Below, in pieces: positions 1 through 9,488 of a stretch of 43,913 nucleotides of DNA. Location: NCBI GenBank assembly GCA_019429055.1, contig JAHYJP010000011.1, positions 1-43,913 of the forward strand. The letters are read 5' to 3'. The DNA is from Bacteroidales bacterium (GTDB lineage: Bacteria > Bacteroidota > Bacteroidia > Bacteroidales > UBA7960). Position 1 is the first letter of the stretch, and each line of letters opens with the position of its first letter. A program made the position numbers and the translations under genes. A model generated the notes under the pieces. It ran no database searches. It was given only the letters and a program-made list of their open reading frames with translations, and had not been told where the DNA came from.

Positions 1-1
1 C

Positions 2-679
2 AAGATCCTTGCCATCAGTGTCGATGAAGGTATTCCGGATGATATCATTCCCGGAGAACCTTGTCCCACCCTTATGGATGCCATTACTCTTATGTTCCCC
101 GAGGGTCAGAACGCCATGGACCTTCACCCTTATTTATTTGAAGAAGGTGTTACCCTCAATGTAACAGTTGAAGAAGAAACTGATGTTTACGTTAAATTTA
201 TCCGGGAAGGTGCGGGCTGGAAAAATACTTTCGGATATTATGCTTATCCGGCTGATAATCTGCCTTCAAGTATTGAAGAACTCGAAAAGTTTGTTGTATT
301 TCCCAATGCCTCAATGGTTGGCAATGGCGGTGGCCTGAAACCAGGAGATATGGTACAGCTGGGCAATGCTCCTTTCCCGGCAAATACTGTTATCGGGTTT
401 TATCTCTTAGCGCAAGGCTGGGCAAATGGCCAGATGGTTGAAGGTATTTATACTCATTACACAAACATTTCTTTTAATGAAAATAACAACCAGCAACACC
501 TGCTTTTCATTGAAAATGGCTGTGAAGACCTGGTTCTTACTTTTGAAGATATTTTGCTGCCCGGTGGTGATAAAGATTTTAATGATATTATTCTTGTAAT
601 CAAGGACAATGACGAAGATTTTCCCAACACAAAATTCAATGTTGAGGGAATCATTACTTTATCTGAAGACAATATGTAG
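2..679 (+). CDS. DUF4114-domain protein, 5'-truncated at window start
   Basis: Frame stays open to base 2 (KILAISVDEGIPDDIIPGEPCPTLMDA...); C-terminal FEDILLPGGDKDFNDIILVI resembles the DUF4114 motif. Confidence 0.75.
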   Translation, partial: KILAISVDEGIPDDIIPGEPCPTLMDAITLMFPEGQNAMDLHPYLFEEGVTLNVTVEEETDVYVKFIREGAGWKNTFGYYAYPADNLPSSIEELEKFVVFPNASMVGNGGGLKPGDMVQLGNAPFPANTVIGFYLLAQGWANGQMVEGIYTHYTNISFNENNNQQHLLFIENGCEDLVLTFEDILLPGGDKDFNDIILVIKDNDEDFPNTKFNVEGIITLSEDNM

Positions 680-696
680 TATACTCCTCCCAAATA

Positions 697-734
697 AAAA
701 AGCCGGCAGTTTTGTTTTAATCTGCCGGCTTTTT
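697..734. terminator. Bidirectional intrinsic terminator
   Basis: AAAAAGCCGGCAG (697-709) / CTGCCGGCTTTTT (722-734), perfect 13-bp inverted repeat between convergent genes. Confidence 0.9.
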
Positions 735-749
735 ATATGTTAAAAGATC

Positions 750-1283
750 TTACGATCTAATCAATGCAATTGAAGGATATTTTTGTTGCAGAAAATAAAA
801 TCCGCCGAAGAAAACACTACTGTAAAACAAATCGCCGATTAAAGATGAATGGAAAAAAGGTATTGCCATAGTATAACTTTGCATCAAACCGCTGAGAGTT
901 TGCGGGTAATAGGGGCTTCCTGCCCATACAGCAAAATTGGTAATTAAAAAGAAAATTACCGATGAAGCAATTGCTCCACCCAGCACTGTAGCAAGCTTTA
1001 CATTATTTCTCATGAGATTGCCCAAAAGTACCACCAGTGCAAAGCTGATATAAACCGGTACCATAAATCCGTGGAAACCTATAATCAGGTCGCTTATAAA
1101 CAATGCAAACAAAGGCACAAAAAATGCCAGCCATTTTCTTCCCATATGTGCTCCGCCAAAGAGTGCAATGGCAGCAATAGGTGTAAAATTAGGATAATGG
1201 GGAACCAGTCGCATTACAGCGGCAAAAAGTATAATTCCGGTAACTACAAGCACCTTTGGGGTAAATATTTTCTTCAGATCCAT
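750..1283 (-). CDS. DUF6580 family putative membrane transport protein (ECF S-component-like)
   Basis: Multi-TM protein; MRLVPHYPNFTPIAAIALFGGA...FALFISDLIIGFHG motif. Confidence 0.8.
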   Translation of the reverse strand: MDLKKIFTPKVLVVTGIILFAAVMRLVPHYPNFTPIAAIALFGGAHMGRKWLAFFVPLFALFISDLIIGFHGFMVPVYISFALVVLLGNLMRNNVKLATVLGGAIASSVIFFLITNFAVWAGSPYYPQTLSGLMQSYTMAIPFFHSSLIGDLFYSSVFFGGFYFLQQKYPSIALIRS

Positions 1284-1324
1284 GATAATAGTTTTTATTT
1301 TTGAATAGCTGCTCTAATCCTGAG

Positions 1325-1332
1325 CAAAAGTA
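1325..1332 (-). promoter_or_regulatory. Bacteroidota -7 promoter element TACTTTTG upstream of the DUF6580 gene
   Basis: Exact TAnnTTTG match on minus strand, ~40 nt upstream of the start codon. Confidence 0.55.
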
Positions 1333-1411
1333 AAAAATCATTTTCATTTTAACAGCAGAAAAATAATTTTGTTTTCCGGCGTTTAATTTATTCATCAATA
1401 AAACCTTTTTT

Positions 1412-1780
1412 ATGCTTTTAGCAGCTGATTATTTCTTTACATTTTTTCACCTTTTATTGATATTATTTAATTTGTTTGGATGGATATGGAAGCCATTTAG
1501 AAAAATACATTTTGCGACAATTTCATTAACACTGGCCTCATGGTTTATCCTGGGCATCTGGTACGGATGGGGTTACTGCCCTTTTACCGACTGGCATTGG
1601 CAGGTATTGCGTGAGTTGGGTTATTATGGCTTGCCGTCATCTTATATTAGTTTCCTTGTAACAAGAATTTCCGGTTATGTACCACCTGCCCAATGGGTTG
1701 ACGGACTTACCATTGGGTTTGCTTTGCTGGCATTCATTGTTTCCATTAAGGTAAACTTTTTCAGGAGAAAATCAGGTTAG
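1412..1780 (+). CDS. DUF2784 family membrane protein
   Basis: FHLLLILFNLFGWIWK...LGIWYGWGYCPFTDWHWQVLRELG pattern typical of DUF2784. Confidence 0.8.
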   Translation: MLLAADYFFTFFHLLLILFNLFGWIWKPFRKIHFATISLTLASWFILGIWYGWGYCPFTDWHWQVLRELGYYGLPSSYISFLVTRISGYVPPAQWVDGLTIGFALLAFIVSIKVNFFRRKSG

Positions 1781-1871
1781 ATATATAATCCGGAAACAAT
1801 TGAACCGGAGGTATAAAAGTTAAAACTTTATTTATACCTTTAAAAATTCTCAATTATTAAATCAAACAACC

Positions 1872-3866
1872 ATGAAATATCCTGTATATCTTGAGAATGA
1901 CCCTTATCTTCAGCCTTTTGCCGAAGCCATTATAGGTCGCCTTAAAAGAGCCGAAAGCAAAGAAAAGGAATTGTTGGGAGATAAAAACAGCCTTGAAGAA
2001 TTTGCTGTGGGCTTTATGTATTATGGACTGCAAAAAAATAAGAAAAACTGGATATTGCGCGAATGGGCTCCCAATGCTACTCGTATTTACCTGGTGGGTG
2101 AATTTTCGGATTGGGAAATCAGAGACGATTATTCATTTCAGAAAAAGGAAAACGGAAACTGGGAGTTTGAACTTCCGCTGAGCACTTTAAAGCATCTTGA
2201 TCTTTACAAACTTCACATGTGCTGGGAAGGAGGAAGCGACGACCGTATTCCTGCCTGGGCCCGACGGGTGGTTCAGGATGAGCAAACCCAGGTATTTAAT
2301 GCACAGGTATGGGATCCACCCAAACCCTACAAATGGAAAAATCAACCCCCGGAAAAGCCCAAAGATTTTATACCTCTTGTTTATGAAGCCCATGTGGGAA
2401 TGGCTACTGAAGAATACAAGGTGGGTAGTTTTAACGAGTTTAGAAAAAATGTATTACCCACCATCAAAAAATCGGGTTACAATACCATTCAGTTGATGGC
2501 CATACAGGAACATCCATATTACGGTTCGTTTGGGTATCATGTAAGTAGTTTCTTTGCAGTATCTTCACGTTTTGGCACACCCGATGAATTGATGGCGCTG
2601 ATAGATGATGCGCATGGGATGGGAATATTCGTAGTGATGGATATTGTTCATTCTCATGCTGTTAAAAATGAAGTAGAGGGAATCAGCAGATACGATGGTA
2701 CTTTGTATCAGTTCTTTCATGAAGGTTCTCGTGGCGATCATCCGGCATGGGACAGTCGCTGCTTTGATTACGGAAAAAACGAAGTATTGCACTTTCTGCT
2801 TTCCAATTGCAAATTCTGGCTTACAGAATACCGTTTTGATGGTTTCCGTTTTGATGGTGTTACCAGTATGCTATTCAAAGATCATGGGCTTGGCAGTGCC
2901 TTTACCGGATATCAGCAGTATTATAACGGAAACCAGGATGATGATGCTATTGCGTATATAAAAATGGCCAACAAGCTTATTCACCAGGTAAATCCGGATG
3001 CTATGAGTATTGCCGAAGAAATGAGTGGCATGCCCGGACTGGCCACACCTGCAGAACATGGCGGCTATGGATTTGACTATCGCCTGGCAATGGGAATACC
3101 AGATTTCTGGATTAAAACCATAAAAGAAACACGGCTTGAATTCTGGCATGTGGGCGATATGTTCTACAATCTTTCCAATAAGAGGGCCGATGAGAAAACC
3201 ATTCACTATGCCGAATCGCATGATCAGGCACTGGTAGGAGATAAAACCATCATCTTCTGGCTTATGGACAAGGAAATGTATTTTAATATGCATGTGAGCC
3301 ACCAGAACATTGTTGTGGATAATGGGATTGCCCTGCACAAAATGATCCGCTTGCTTACGCTTGCCACTGCCGGTAACGGTTATCTTAATTTTATGGGTAA
3401 TGAGTTTGGACATCCTGAATGGATCGATTTTCCCGGAAGGCACAACAACTGGTCGTATCATTATGCCCGCCGTCAATGGAGCCTGGCAAAAAACGAAGAA
3501 TTACGCTATCATTTCCTCAATAGTTTTGACAGGGAAATGATCGGATTCTTTAAACGAAGAAAAATTATTCAAAAGCCCGTGGGCTACCCCAGGGTGCAGA
3601 ATAAATCGGATCAGGTTTTAATTTTCGAAAGGGGTAAGTATCTTTTTGTGTTTAATTTTAACCCCTTCCACTCCTTTACCGATTATGCCTTTGAAGTTAC
3701 CTCCGGCAAATATCAGGTAGTGCTTGATACTGATAACCCATCCTTTGGTGGTTTTGCAAGGCAGGATGCCGAATACGTTCATGAGACCTATGAAAATGCC
3801 TTTGGTAATCCGGCTTTGCGTTTATATATTCCCTCACTTACTGCTTTTGTTCTCGAAAAAAAATAA
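1872..3866 (+). CDS. glgB: 1,4-alpha-glucan branching enzyme, GH13, eukaryote-like type
   Basis: EYRFDGFRFDGVTSMLFKDHG, SIAEEMSGMPGLATP and YAESHDQALVGDKTIIFWLMDKEMYFNM motifs; N-terminal CBM48-like region. Confidence 0.93.
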   Translation: MKYPVYLENDPYLQPFAEAIIGRLKRAESKEKELLGDKNSLEEFAVGFMYYGLQKNKKNWILREWAPNATRIYLVGEFSDWEIRDDYSFQKKENGNWEFELPLSTLKHLDLYKLHMCWEGGSDDRIPAWARRVVQDEQTQVFNAQVWDPPKPYKWKNQPPEKPKDFIPLVYEAHVGMATEEYKVGSFNEFRKNVLPTIKKSGYNTIQLMAIQEHPYYGSFGYHVSSFFAVSSRFGTPDELMALIDDAHGMGIFVVMDIVHSHAVKNEVEGISRYDGTLYQFFHEGSRGDHPAWDSRCFDYGKNEVLHFLLSNCKFWLTEYRFDGFRFDGVTSMLFKDHGLGSAFTGYQQYYNGNQDDDAIAYIKMANKLIHQVNPDAMSIAEEMSGMPGLATPAEHGGYGFDYRLAMGIPDFWIKTIKETRLEFWHVGDMFYNLSNKRADEKTIHYAESHDQALVGDKTIIFWLMDKEMYFNMHVSHQNIVVDNGIALHKMIRLLTLATAGNGYLNFMGNEFGHPEWIDFPGRHNNWSYHYARRQWSLAKNEELRYHFLNSFDREMIGFFKRRKIIQKPVGYPRVQNKSDQVLIFERGKYLFVFNFNPFHSFTDYAFEVTSGKYQVVLDTDNPSFGGFARQDAEYVHETYENAFGNPALRLYIPSLTAFVLEKK

Positions 3867-3870
3867 AATC

Positions 3871-4242
3871 ATGGAACTCAAAATTGCTCATAAAATCAAA
3901 GGCAGCCCTGAAGAAGTCTACAGAGCCCTTACCAATCCTTTTACAATACAGTTATGGACAGATGCGCCTGTCACCATGGAAGAAAAAGCCGGAACAGAGT
4001 TTTCTATTCTTGGTGGAAATATTACCGGCCGGAATATTGAATTTATTCCTAATCAGATGATTCGCCAGGTGTGGTATTTTGACGGCTCGGAATCGGAAGT
4101 GTTGATAAAAATCTTTCCAGACAAATCCAATACGCGAATCATCGTAGAACAATCAGGTATACCTGAAGATGCCTATGAAAACATACTGGAGGGATGGAAG
4201 GAAAGTTATCTGGGTCCATTGACAGATTTTTTTGAAGCCTGA
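3871..4242 (+). CDS. SRPBCC / AHSA1 (START-like) domain protein
   Basis: MELKIAHKIKGSPEEVYRALTNPFTIQLWTD...; ATG at 3871 follows the glgB stop, so the longer ORF start at 3724 is not likely. Confidence 0.8.
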   Translation: MELKIAHKIKGSPEEVYRALTNPFTIQLWTDAPVTMEEKAGTEFSILGGNITGRNIEFIPNQMIRQVWYFDGSESEVLIKIFPDKSNTRIIVEQSGIPEDAYENILEGWKESYLGPLTDFFEA

Positions 4243-4282
4243 TTTTTTATTTTACAGGTAAAGATGGTTCCGTTTTTTTATC

Positions 4283-4290
4283 TAATTTTG
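4283..4290 (+). promoter_or_regulatory. Bacteroidota -7 promoter element TAATTTTG
   Basis: Exact TAnnTTTG match ~50 nt upstream of the lipoprotein start at 4340. Confidence 0.5.
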
Positions 4291-4339
4291 TAGCCGTATT
4301 TATTCAAACCCAATCAATTAATCAACAAAAAAAAAGTTT

Positions 4340-4885
4340 ATGTTTAAGAAAATTGCAATTCTTGCTGTTCTTGGAGTAATATTTTACTCTTGCAGCCAGG
4401 CTCCTCAGCCAACCGAAGATACCCAGGTTTACAAAATCGCTGAGCTTGTAGCCGAACCTCTGGGTTTCGATGGTAAAGAGGTAACTTTTGAGGGAACCAT
4501 TACGCATATTTGCCGCCATAGCGGAAATAAAATGCGCGTAAACCAACTGGAAGATGCCGATTTCAGCATTATGGTTATGCTTGAAGAGTTTCAGACACAG
4601 TTCAGCCCGGATTTTGAAGGCAGAAATGTTAAAGTTACCGGTTTACTGAAAACCAGTGTAAGAAATATCGACCAACTGGAAGAAGACCATGAGGGCCATG
4701 ATCACGAAGGTGAAGAAGGTCATGGTTGTTCATCTACTGAAGAAGCAGTTAAAAGAATGCAGGAAAGAGGTATTACTCCTGACATTATTGCTTTTATCGA
4801 GATGACAGGCTTTGAAATTATTGAAGTTGCTGCTGCAGAGGAAGCTGAAGCAGAGGAAGAGGTGATTGAAATCGCTGAAGTTTAA
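4340..4885 (+). CDS. Lipoprotein with predicted OB-fold-like domain and His/acidic-rich segment
   Basis: Lipobox-like VIFYSC; VTFEGTITHICRHSGNKMRV; HEGHDHEGEEGHGC segment. Confidence 0.65.
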   Translation: MFKKIAILAVLGVIFYSCSQAPQPTEDTQVYKIAELVAEPLGFDGKEVTFEGTITHICRHSGNKMRVNQLEDADFSIMVMLEEFQTQFSPDFEGRNVKVTGLLKTSVRNIDQLEEDHEGHDHEGEEGHGCSSTEEAVKRMQERGITPDIIAFIEMTGFEIIEVAAAEEAEAEEEVIEIAEV

Positions 4886-4921
4886 AAGCCGGTTGTAAGT
4901 TTCTGTCATTAATTAAACTAT

Positions 4922-4966
4922 AAAAAAAACAGGATATCGGATTTAGGTCGATATCCTGTTTTTTTT
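4922..4966. terminator. Bidirectional intrinsic terminator
   Basis: AAAAAAAACAGGATATCG (4922-4939) / CGATATCCTGTTTTTTTT (4949-4966), perfect 18-bp stem between convergent genes. Confidence 0.93.
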
Positions 4967-4977
4967 TCAGATTTGCA

Positions 4978-6096
4978 TTATTCCTGCTGGAATAGCTTGT
5001 CAATATATTTTTTGTAATCATCCAGTATCTGGTTGATTTGTTTCTCAAAATCAGTCCTGGCATTCTCTTCAGCTGCAAGTCTTTCCTTGTAAATTTCTAT
5101 TTTCTGATTGAGTTTTTCAATTTCCGGAGTCTGATCAGAAACCGAAAATTCAGCGCTTTTCATTTGATCTCTTGTACTCTCAAGTTCATTCTGAATCTCT
5201 TCTTTATGCTGCAACGTTTGAGATAGTTCAATGCCAATTTTTTCAATTTCAGCCTGGTAATTCTGCTCCCTCTGAATATAATTCTGTAACTCACTGCCCA
5301 TGATCTTATTTTGTTCAGAAAGATCATTAATGTTTCTCTGGGCTTGTTCCAGCTGGTTTTTAAGATTAATCAGCTCTTCCCGGTTTTGTTCAATAGCAGC
5401 TGTTGATTCAGGTTTTTCTGACACTCCTTCGGTTTGTAACTGATTCAGTTTTTCTTCGAGCTGGCGTTTTTCGCTTTTCAATTGAATTAGCTGCACATGC
5501 GTTTCGCCCGCTTTCTTTTCATATTCGGCAATTCTATCTTTGAGTTTTTCAGCTTCTGCATCTTCTGTCATTGGCGGGTTATTTTTAAGCTCTTCCAGTT
5601 CATCTTTCAGTTTGAGTATATTATCCCTCTGGATTTTTATGAGGGCTTTATCATTCTCAATAAATCCCAGATTGCGTTTTTGTTTTTTGATTCTCATAGC
5701 CAGGAATGTAATTAGGGCCAGAGTGATCATAAGCAAAATCATAAGAACAATAATGATAAGGAAGCCGGCCGAATTCATGTCTTCAATCTTTTTTTCCAGC
5801 TCCTTATTTCTTTCGTATTCAATCTGGAGGTCGCGCAATGCATTTTCACGGGCATCAATGGCATTATCAAAAAAATCTTCCAGCAATACATTGTCAACAC
5901 TAATGATGCGATTCTGCAGGTCGAAGATCTGTCTTTCAACACCCGCTGAACGACGCGGATTGGAGATCAGATCAATATATTGCGAAATAAGCTCTGTGCG
6001 TTTTAGTCTCAGACTGTCCTGTTCACTTCTTGCAAAACTTTGCAGATGAGTTAATACAAATAAACTGCAAATCAGGAAATATAAAAAGGTTCTCAT
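4978..6096 (-). CDS. Membrane-anchored coiled-coil protein
   Basis: N-terminal signal sequence, mid-protein TM (GFLIIIVLMILLMITLALITFLAMRI), long Glu/Gln/Lys heptad-rich C-terminus. Confidence 0.7.
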   Translation of the reverse strand: MRTFLYFLICSLFVLTHLQSFARSEQDSLRLKRTELISQYIDLISNPRRSAGVERQIFDLQNRIISVDNVLLEDFFDNAIDARENALRDLQIEYERNKELEKKIEDMNSAGFLIIIVLMILLMITLALITFLAMRIKKQKRNLGFIENDKALIKIQRDNILKLKDELEELKNNPPMTEDAEAEKLKDRIAEYEKKAGETHVQLIQLKSEKRQLEEKLNQLQTEGVSEKPESTAAIEQNREELINLKNQLEQAQRNINDLSEQNKIMGSELQNYIQREQNYQAEIEKIGIELSQTLQHKEEIQNELESTRDQMKSAEFSVSDQTPEIEKLNQKIEIYKERLAAEENARTDFEKQINQILDDYKKYIDKLFQQE

Positions 6097-6233
6097 GGTG
6101 TAATTATTAATAGATTTGTAAAGGATTCAATACAAAGTACAAGTTTAATAATTTCCTTTTGATTTTTCGCCTAAATTGGAAATAAAACCGATTAATTTTT
6201 GGAAAAATATTTCATATGGTATAACTTCATAAT

Positions 6234-6890
6234 ATGAACAAGATATCGAATTTTAAAGATCTGCAAAACCATCTGAAGCTCTGTTTTGAAAAAAGTCTTC
6301 CGGGCATGGATGCACACCTGAGCATTGCCCCGATGCATCGCAAGTCCGAAATTCAGGATGCCGGACTTAGAAAGAATGCAGTAAAAAGTAGTGTGCTTAT
6401 ATTGTTTTATGAAAAAGAAAATGAAGCGAATATTGTTTTTATCAGAAGGCCTCATTACAATGGCGTTCACAGCGGGCAAATTTCCTTTCCGGGTGGCCGG
6501 TGGGAAATGACGGATAAGAGTCTTTATCACACTGCCCTGAGAGAAGCCCGCGAAGAAATCGGCATCAACACCCATAAAGTGAAGTATTCCGGGAAGCTCA
6601 CCGATTTGTATATACCTCCCAGCAATTACATTGTAAGTCCGTATGTAGCAATTTACAACGGAGAATGCCGATTTGTACCTGATCCGGCTGAGGTTGCTGA
6701 AATTATTGAAGTACCCTTTGCCTTTTTATTGGAAGCAGCTTCACTGAGAAATGTTGATATTACGGTAAGAGGGGTAGAATCGCTTTCTACACCGGCGTTT
6801 GTTTATAAAAACAATATTATCTGGGGTGCAACGGCCATGATATTGAATGAGTTAATCGTTTCATGGAAAAACGTTAAAAATGAGAAATGA
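6234..6890 (+). CDS. Nudix hydrolase, CoA pyrophosphatase-like
   Basis: Nudix box GGRWEMTDKSLYHTALREAREEIGI preceded by GQISFPGG. Confidence 0.9.
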   Translation: MNKISNFKDLQNHLKLCFEKSLPGMDAHLSIAPMHRKSEIQDAGLRKNAVKSSVLILFYEKENEANIVFIRRPHYNGVHSGQISFPGGRWEMTDKSLYHTALREAREEIGINTHKVKYSGKLTDLYIPPSNYIVSPYVAIYNGECRFVPDPAEVAEIIEVPFAFLLEAASLRNVDITVRGVESLSTPAFVYKNNIIWGATAMILNELIVSWKNVKNEK

Positions 6891-6976
6891 AGGAAATCCG
6901 ATGACGGGTTTGATCACCTTTTTTGTACAGGCTTTTAAAAACTTTAACAATTCAATAATAATATGCGCATAATTCT

Positions 6977-6984
6977 TAATTTTG
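6977..6984 (+). promoter_or_regulatory. Bacteroidota -7 promoter element TAATTTTG
   Basis: Exact TAnnTTTG match ~58 nt upstream of the CDS at 7042. Confidence 0.5.
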
Positions 6985-7041
6985 CCCTTTAATCAATCAA
7001 ACTTCCCATCAGGAAGATTATATACTTAAAATCAATTAACT

Positions 7042-7488
7042 ATGAGAACTGTAAAGATAATGTTCGTTGCAATGACAGCGATTTTTGTGTTTCATGCCTG
7101 TAAAACCACCGACAGTCCCGAAAAGGTAACAGAAAAATTCATGAATCATCTTGCATTAGGTGAGTACGACAAAGCAGGTGAATACGGAACTGAATCCACC
7201 AAGCAAATGATGGAGATGTTTAAAGCACTTGAGTCTCTGGGTGGAGAAAGTATTGTGGATGATGATGTTAAGCCTGAAAAGATTAACAATATAGAGTGTG
7301 AAATAGATGGTGATTTTGCTGTTTGCCGGTTTGAAGAAGATGGTGAAATGGCCGAAGTTCAGCTTTTAAAAGTTGATGGCAATTGGCTGGTAGATATGAA
7401 GAAAGAGAACCCTTTCGGTGATATGGATATGGACTGGGAAGACGAAACAGAATGGGATTTGGATGATGAAGAAATTGAGGAATTGTAA
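7042..7488 (+). CDS. DUF4878-like lipoprotein
   Basis: Lipobox FHAC; SPEKVTEKFMNHLALGEYDKAGEYGTESTKQMM followed by NTF2-like pattern. Confidence 0.65.
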   Translation: MRTVKIMFVAMTAIFVFHACKTTDSPEKVTEKFMNHLALGEYDKAGEYGTESTKQMMEMFKALESLGGESIVDDDVKPEKINNIECEIDGDFAVCRFEEDGEMAEVQLLKVDGNWLVDMKKENPFGDMDMDWEDETEWDLDDEEIEEL

Positions 7489-7515
7489 AATACGGACTAG
7501 CTATTTATTACGGGA

Positions 7516-8166
7516 ATGAAGCAACGAAGCTTTTTCGTCCTGTTTCTTTTCTTTTTTGCAATCACGTTTGGAAACGGTTGTTCAGACCCTGCTTCCAAAC
7601 GTGATTTTGCTAATGTATATTCCCTTTCCGGGGATGAAAAGGAACTTATTAAACCTGGCGATATTATTATGCGGCATGGCTATGGTTTTGTCAGCAATAC
7701 CATTGTAAAAACCCTTCAGGAAGATTATGCCATTTCACATGCGGGAATAGTTGTAAGTGATAATCAGGGTGGACTTCGGGTTGTACATTCTGTTTCTCAA
7801 ACCATAAGTGATTTTGACGGAGTTCAGGATGTGGATATCAACACATTTGTTCGCGACAGTCAACCCAATTCCATAATGGTAGTAAGGTTTTTACCCTCTT
7901 CAGAAAACCCTGAAAGCAGGGTTGGAATTTCCCGGAGAGCGAATTACTACCTGGAGCAAAAAATCCCCTTTGATTACTCATTCAGCCTGGATGATGACAC
8001 CCGTTTTTATTGCTCTGAATTCATTGTGCGTGTTCTGGCTGATATTTTCGGAGATTCACTGTTCGGTCAGTTTTACCCGGCCAATATATCAGGGCTTGAA
8101 AAGCTTAAATTCGGAATTTTCATCGATCCCGGTTTGTTTGAGATTGTTATCAACCATCAGCAATAG
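7516..8166 (+). CDS. YiiX/YebB-like NlpC/P60-superfamily cysteine hydrolase lipoprotein
   Basis: LIKPGDIIMRHGYGFVSNTIVKTLQEDYAISHAGIVV and FYCSEFIVRVL catalytic-type motifs. Confidence 0.75.
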   Translation: MKQRSFFVLFLFFFAITFGNGCSDPASKRDFANVYSLSGDEKELIKPGDIIMRHGYGFVSNTIVKTLQEDYAISHAGIVVSDNQGGLRVVHSVSQTISDFDGVQDVDINTFVRDSQPNSIMVVRFLPSSENPESRVGISRRANYYLEQKIPFDYSFSLDDDTRFYCSEFIVRVLADIFGDSLFGQFYPANISGLEKLKFGIFIDPGLFEIVINHQQ

Positions 8167-8180
8167 TTCTGAGATCAATT

Positions 8181-9488
8181 CTAACCGCTTAATGCTTTTT
8201 TAAAAACCTTCAGACATCTTTCCCGGGCTTCTTTATGATCAATGATGGGTTTGGGATACTTATCGGAATCTAATTCGGGAATCCAGTTTTTTACATATTT
8301 ATTTTCAGGATCAAATTTCTTTTGCTGGGATTCCGGGTTGAAAATCCTGAAGTAAGGTGCCGCATCACAACCGCTTCCGGCACTCCATTGCCAGCCGCCG
8401 TTATTGTTTGATAGTTCAAAGTCAAGAAGTTTTTCAGCAAACCATGCTTCGCCCCATCGCCAGTCGATAAGCAGATGTTTGGTTAAAAAGCTTGCTGTAA
8501 TCATTCTTACCCGGTTGTGCATATAACCGGTTTGGGCCAGCTGGCGCATGCCTGCATCCACCATGGGGTAGCCTGTCATGCCCTCCTTCCATCGTTCAAA
8601 TTGTTGCTTGTCGTTTATCCATTCAATATTATCGTACTCCGGTTTGAAAGATCTGTTGACAACCTTCGGATAATGCCACAAAATCATGGCATAAAACTCA
8701 CGCCAGAGAAGTTCATTAAAATAAGTATCGTTTTTTTCCAATGCTTTTTTGGCTAATTGTCGAAGACTTATCGTGCCGAAACGCAGGTGAACTCCTAACC
8801 GTGTGGTTCCCTCCTGAAACGGATAATCTCTTGTTTTATCGTAAGTCTCAATGATGCCACCCTTGTTTTCTTTTTCAGGAAATTCAATTTGTGAGGGTTT
8901 AAAGCCAATATCCTTCAGATCAGGAAATTTCACATCTTCTATAGGTTTAAAATTTTTCAGAAGATCTTCCGATGGGTATAATTTAAAGTGATCTGTGGTT
9001 ATAACTTCTCTGCACTTCCTTGCGTAAGGCGTGAAAACATGGTACAGGGTGCCGTCATTTTTCAAAACCTCATCTTTGTCAAATAACAGATGATCCAGAA
9101 AAGAATGAAATTCAATGTTTTTTGAATCCAGAAACTTCCGGATTTTTTCATCCCGCTCAATGCTATACGGTTCGTGGTCCTTATTGCAGTAAACTGCTTT
9201 TATCTGATAATCGTCTGTAATTATTTTGAAAACGTCAATAGGTTTGCCCTTAAAAACAAGCATGTTACTTTGTTTTTCACGCAATTCATTTTGCATTTTA
9301 CTTAAACTGTTATGAATGAATTCTACGCGGGCATCGTTATCAGGCAGACTGTCTGTAATATCTGTATCAAAAATAAAAAGTGGAACAACATTGTCGCTGT
9401 CTTTCAGTGCAAAGTAAAGTCCTTTGTTGTCGGAAAGACGCAAATCGCGGCGAAACCAGAAAATATTTACGGGTGTTTTTTTTGACAT
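8181..9488 (-). CDS. phrB: Deoxyribodipyrimidine photolyase
   Basis: VNIFWFRRDLRLSDNKGLY; WRWGEAWFAEKLLDFELSNNNGGWQWSAGSGCDAAPYFRIFNP. Confidence 0.95.
   Translation of the reverse strand: MSKKTPVNIFWFRRDLRLSDNKGLYFALKDSDNVVPLFIFDTDITDSLPDNDARVEFIHNSLSKMQNELREKQSNMLVFKGKPIDVFKIITDDYQIKAVYCNKDHEPYSIERDEKIRKFLDSKNIEFHSFLDHLLFDKDEVLKNDGTLYHVFTPYARKCREVITTDHFKLYPSEDLLKNFKPIEDVKFPDLKDIGFKPSQIEFPEKENKGGIIETYDKTRDYPFQEGTTRLGVHLRFGTISLRQLAKKALEKNDTYFNELLWREFYAMILWHYPKVVNRSFKPEYDNIEWINDKQQFERWKEGMTGYPMVDAGMRQLAQTGYMHNRVRMITASFLTKHLLIDWRWGEAWFAEKLLDFELSNNNGGWQWSAGSGCDAAPYFRIFNPESQQKKFDPENKYVKNWIPELDSDKYPKPIIDHKEARERCLKVFKKALSG

Noticed and set aside
2871-3476. 201-aa antisense ORF within glgB
   Set aside because: Lies inside a strong GH13 coding sequence with no recognisable motif of its own.
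5540-6049. 169-aa plus-strand ORF, Ser/Phe-rich
   Set aside because: Mirror of the Glu/Lys-rich coiled-coil gene on the minus strand; composition artefact.
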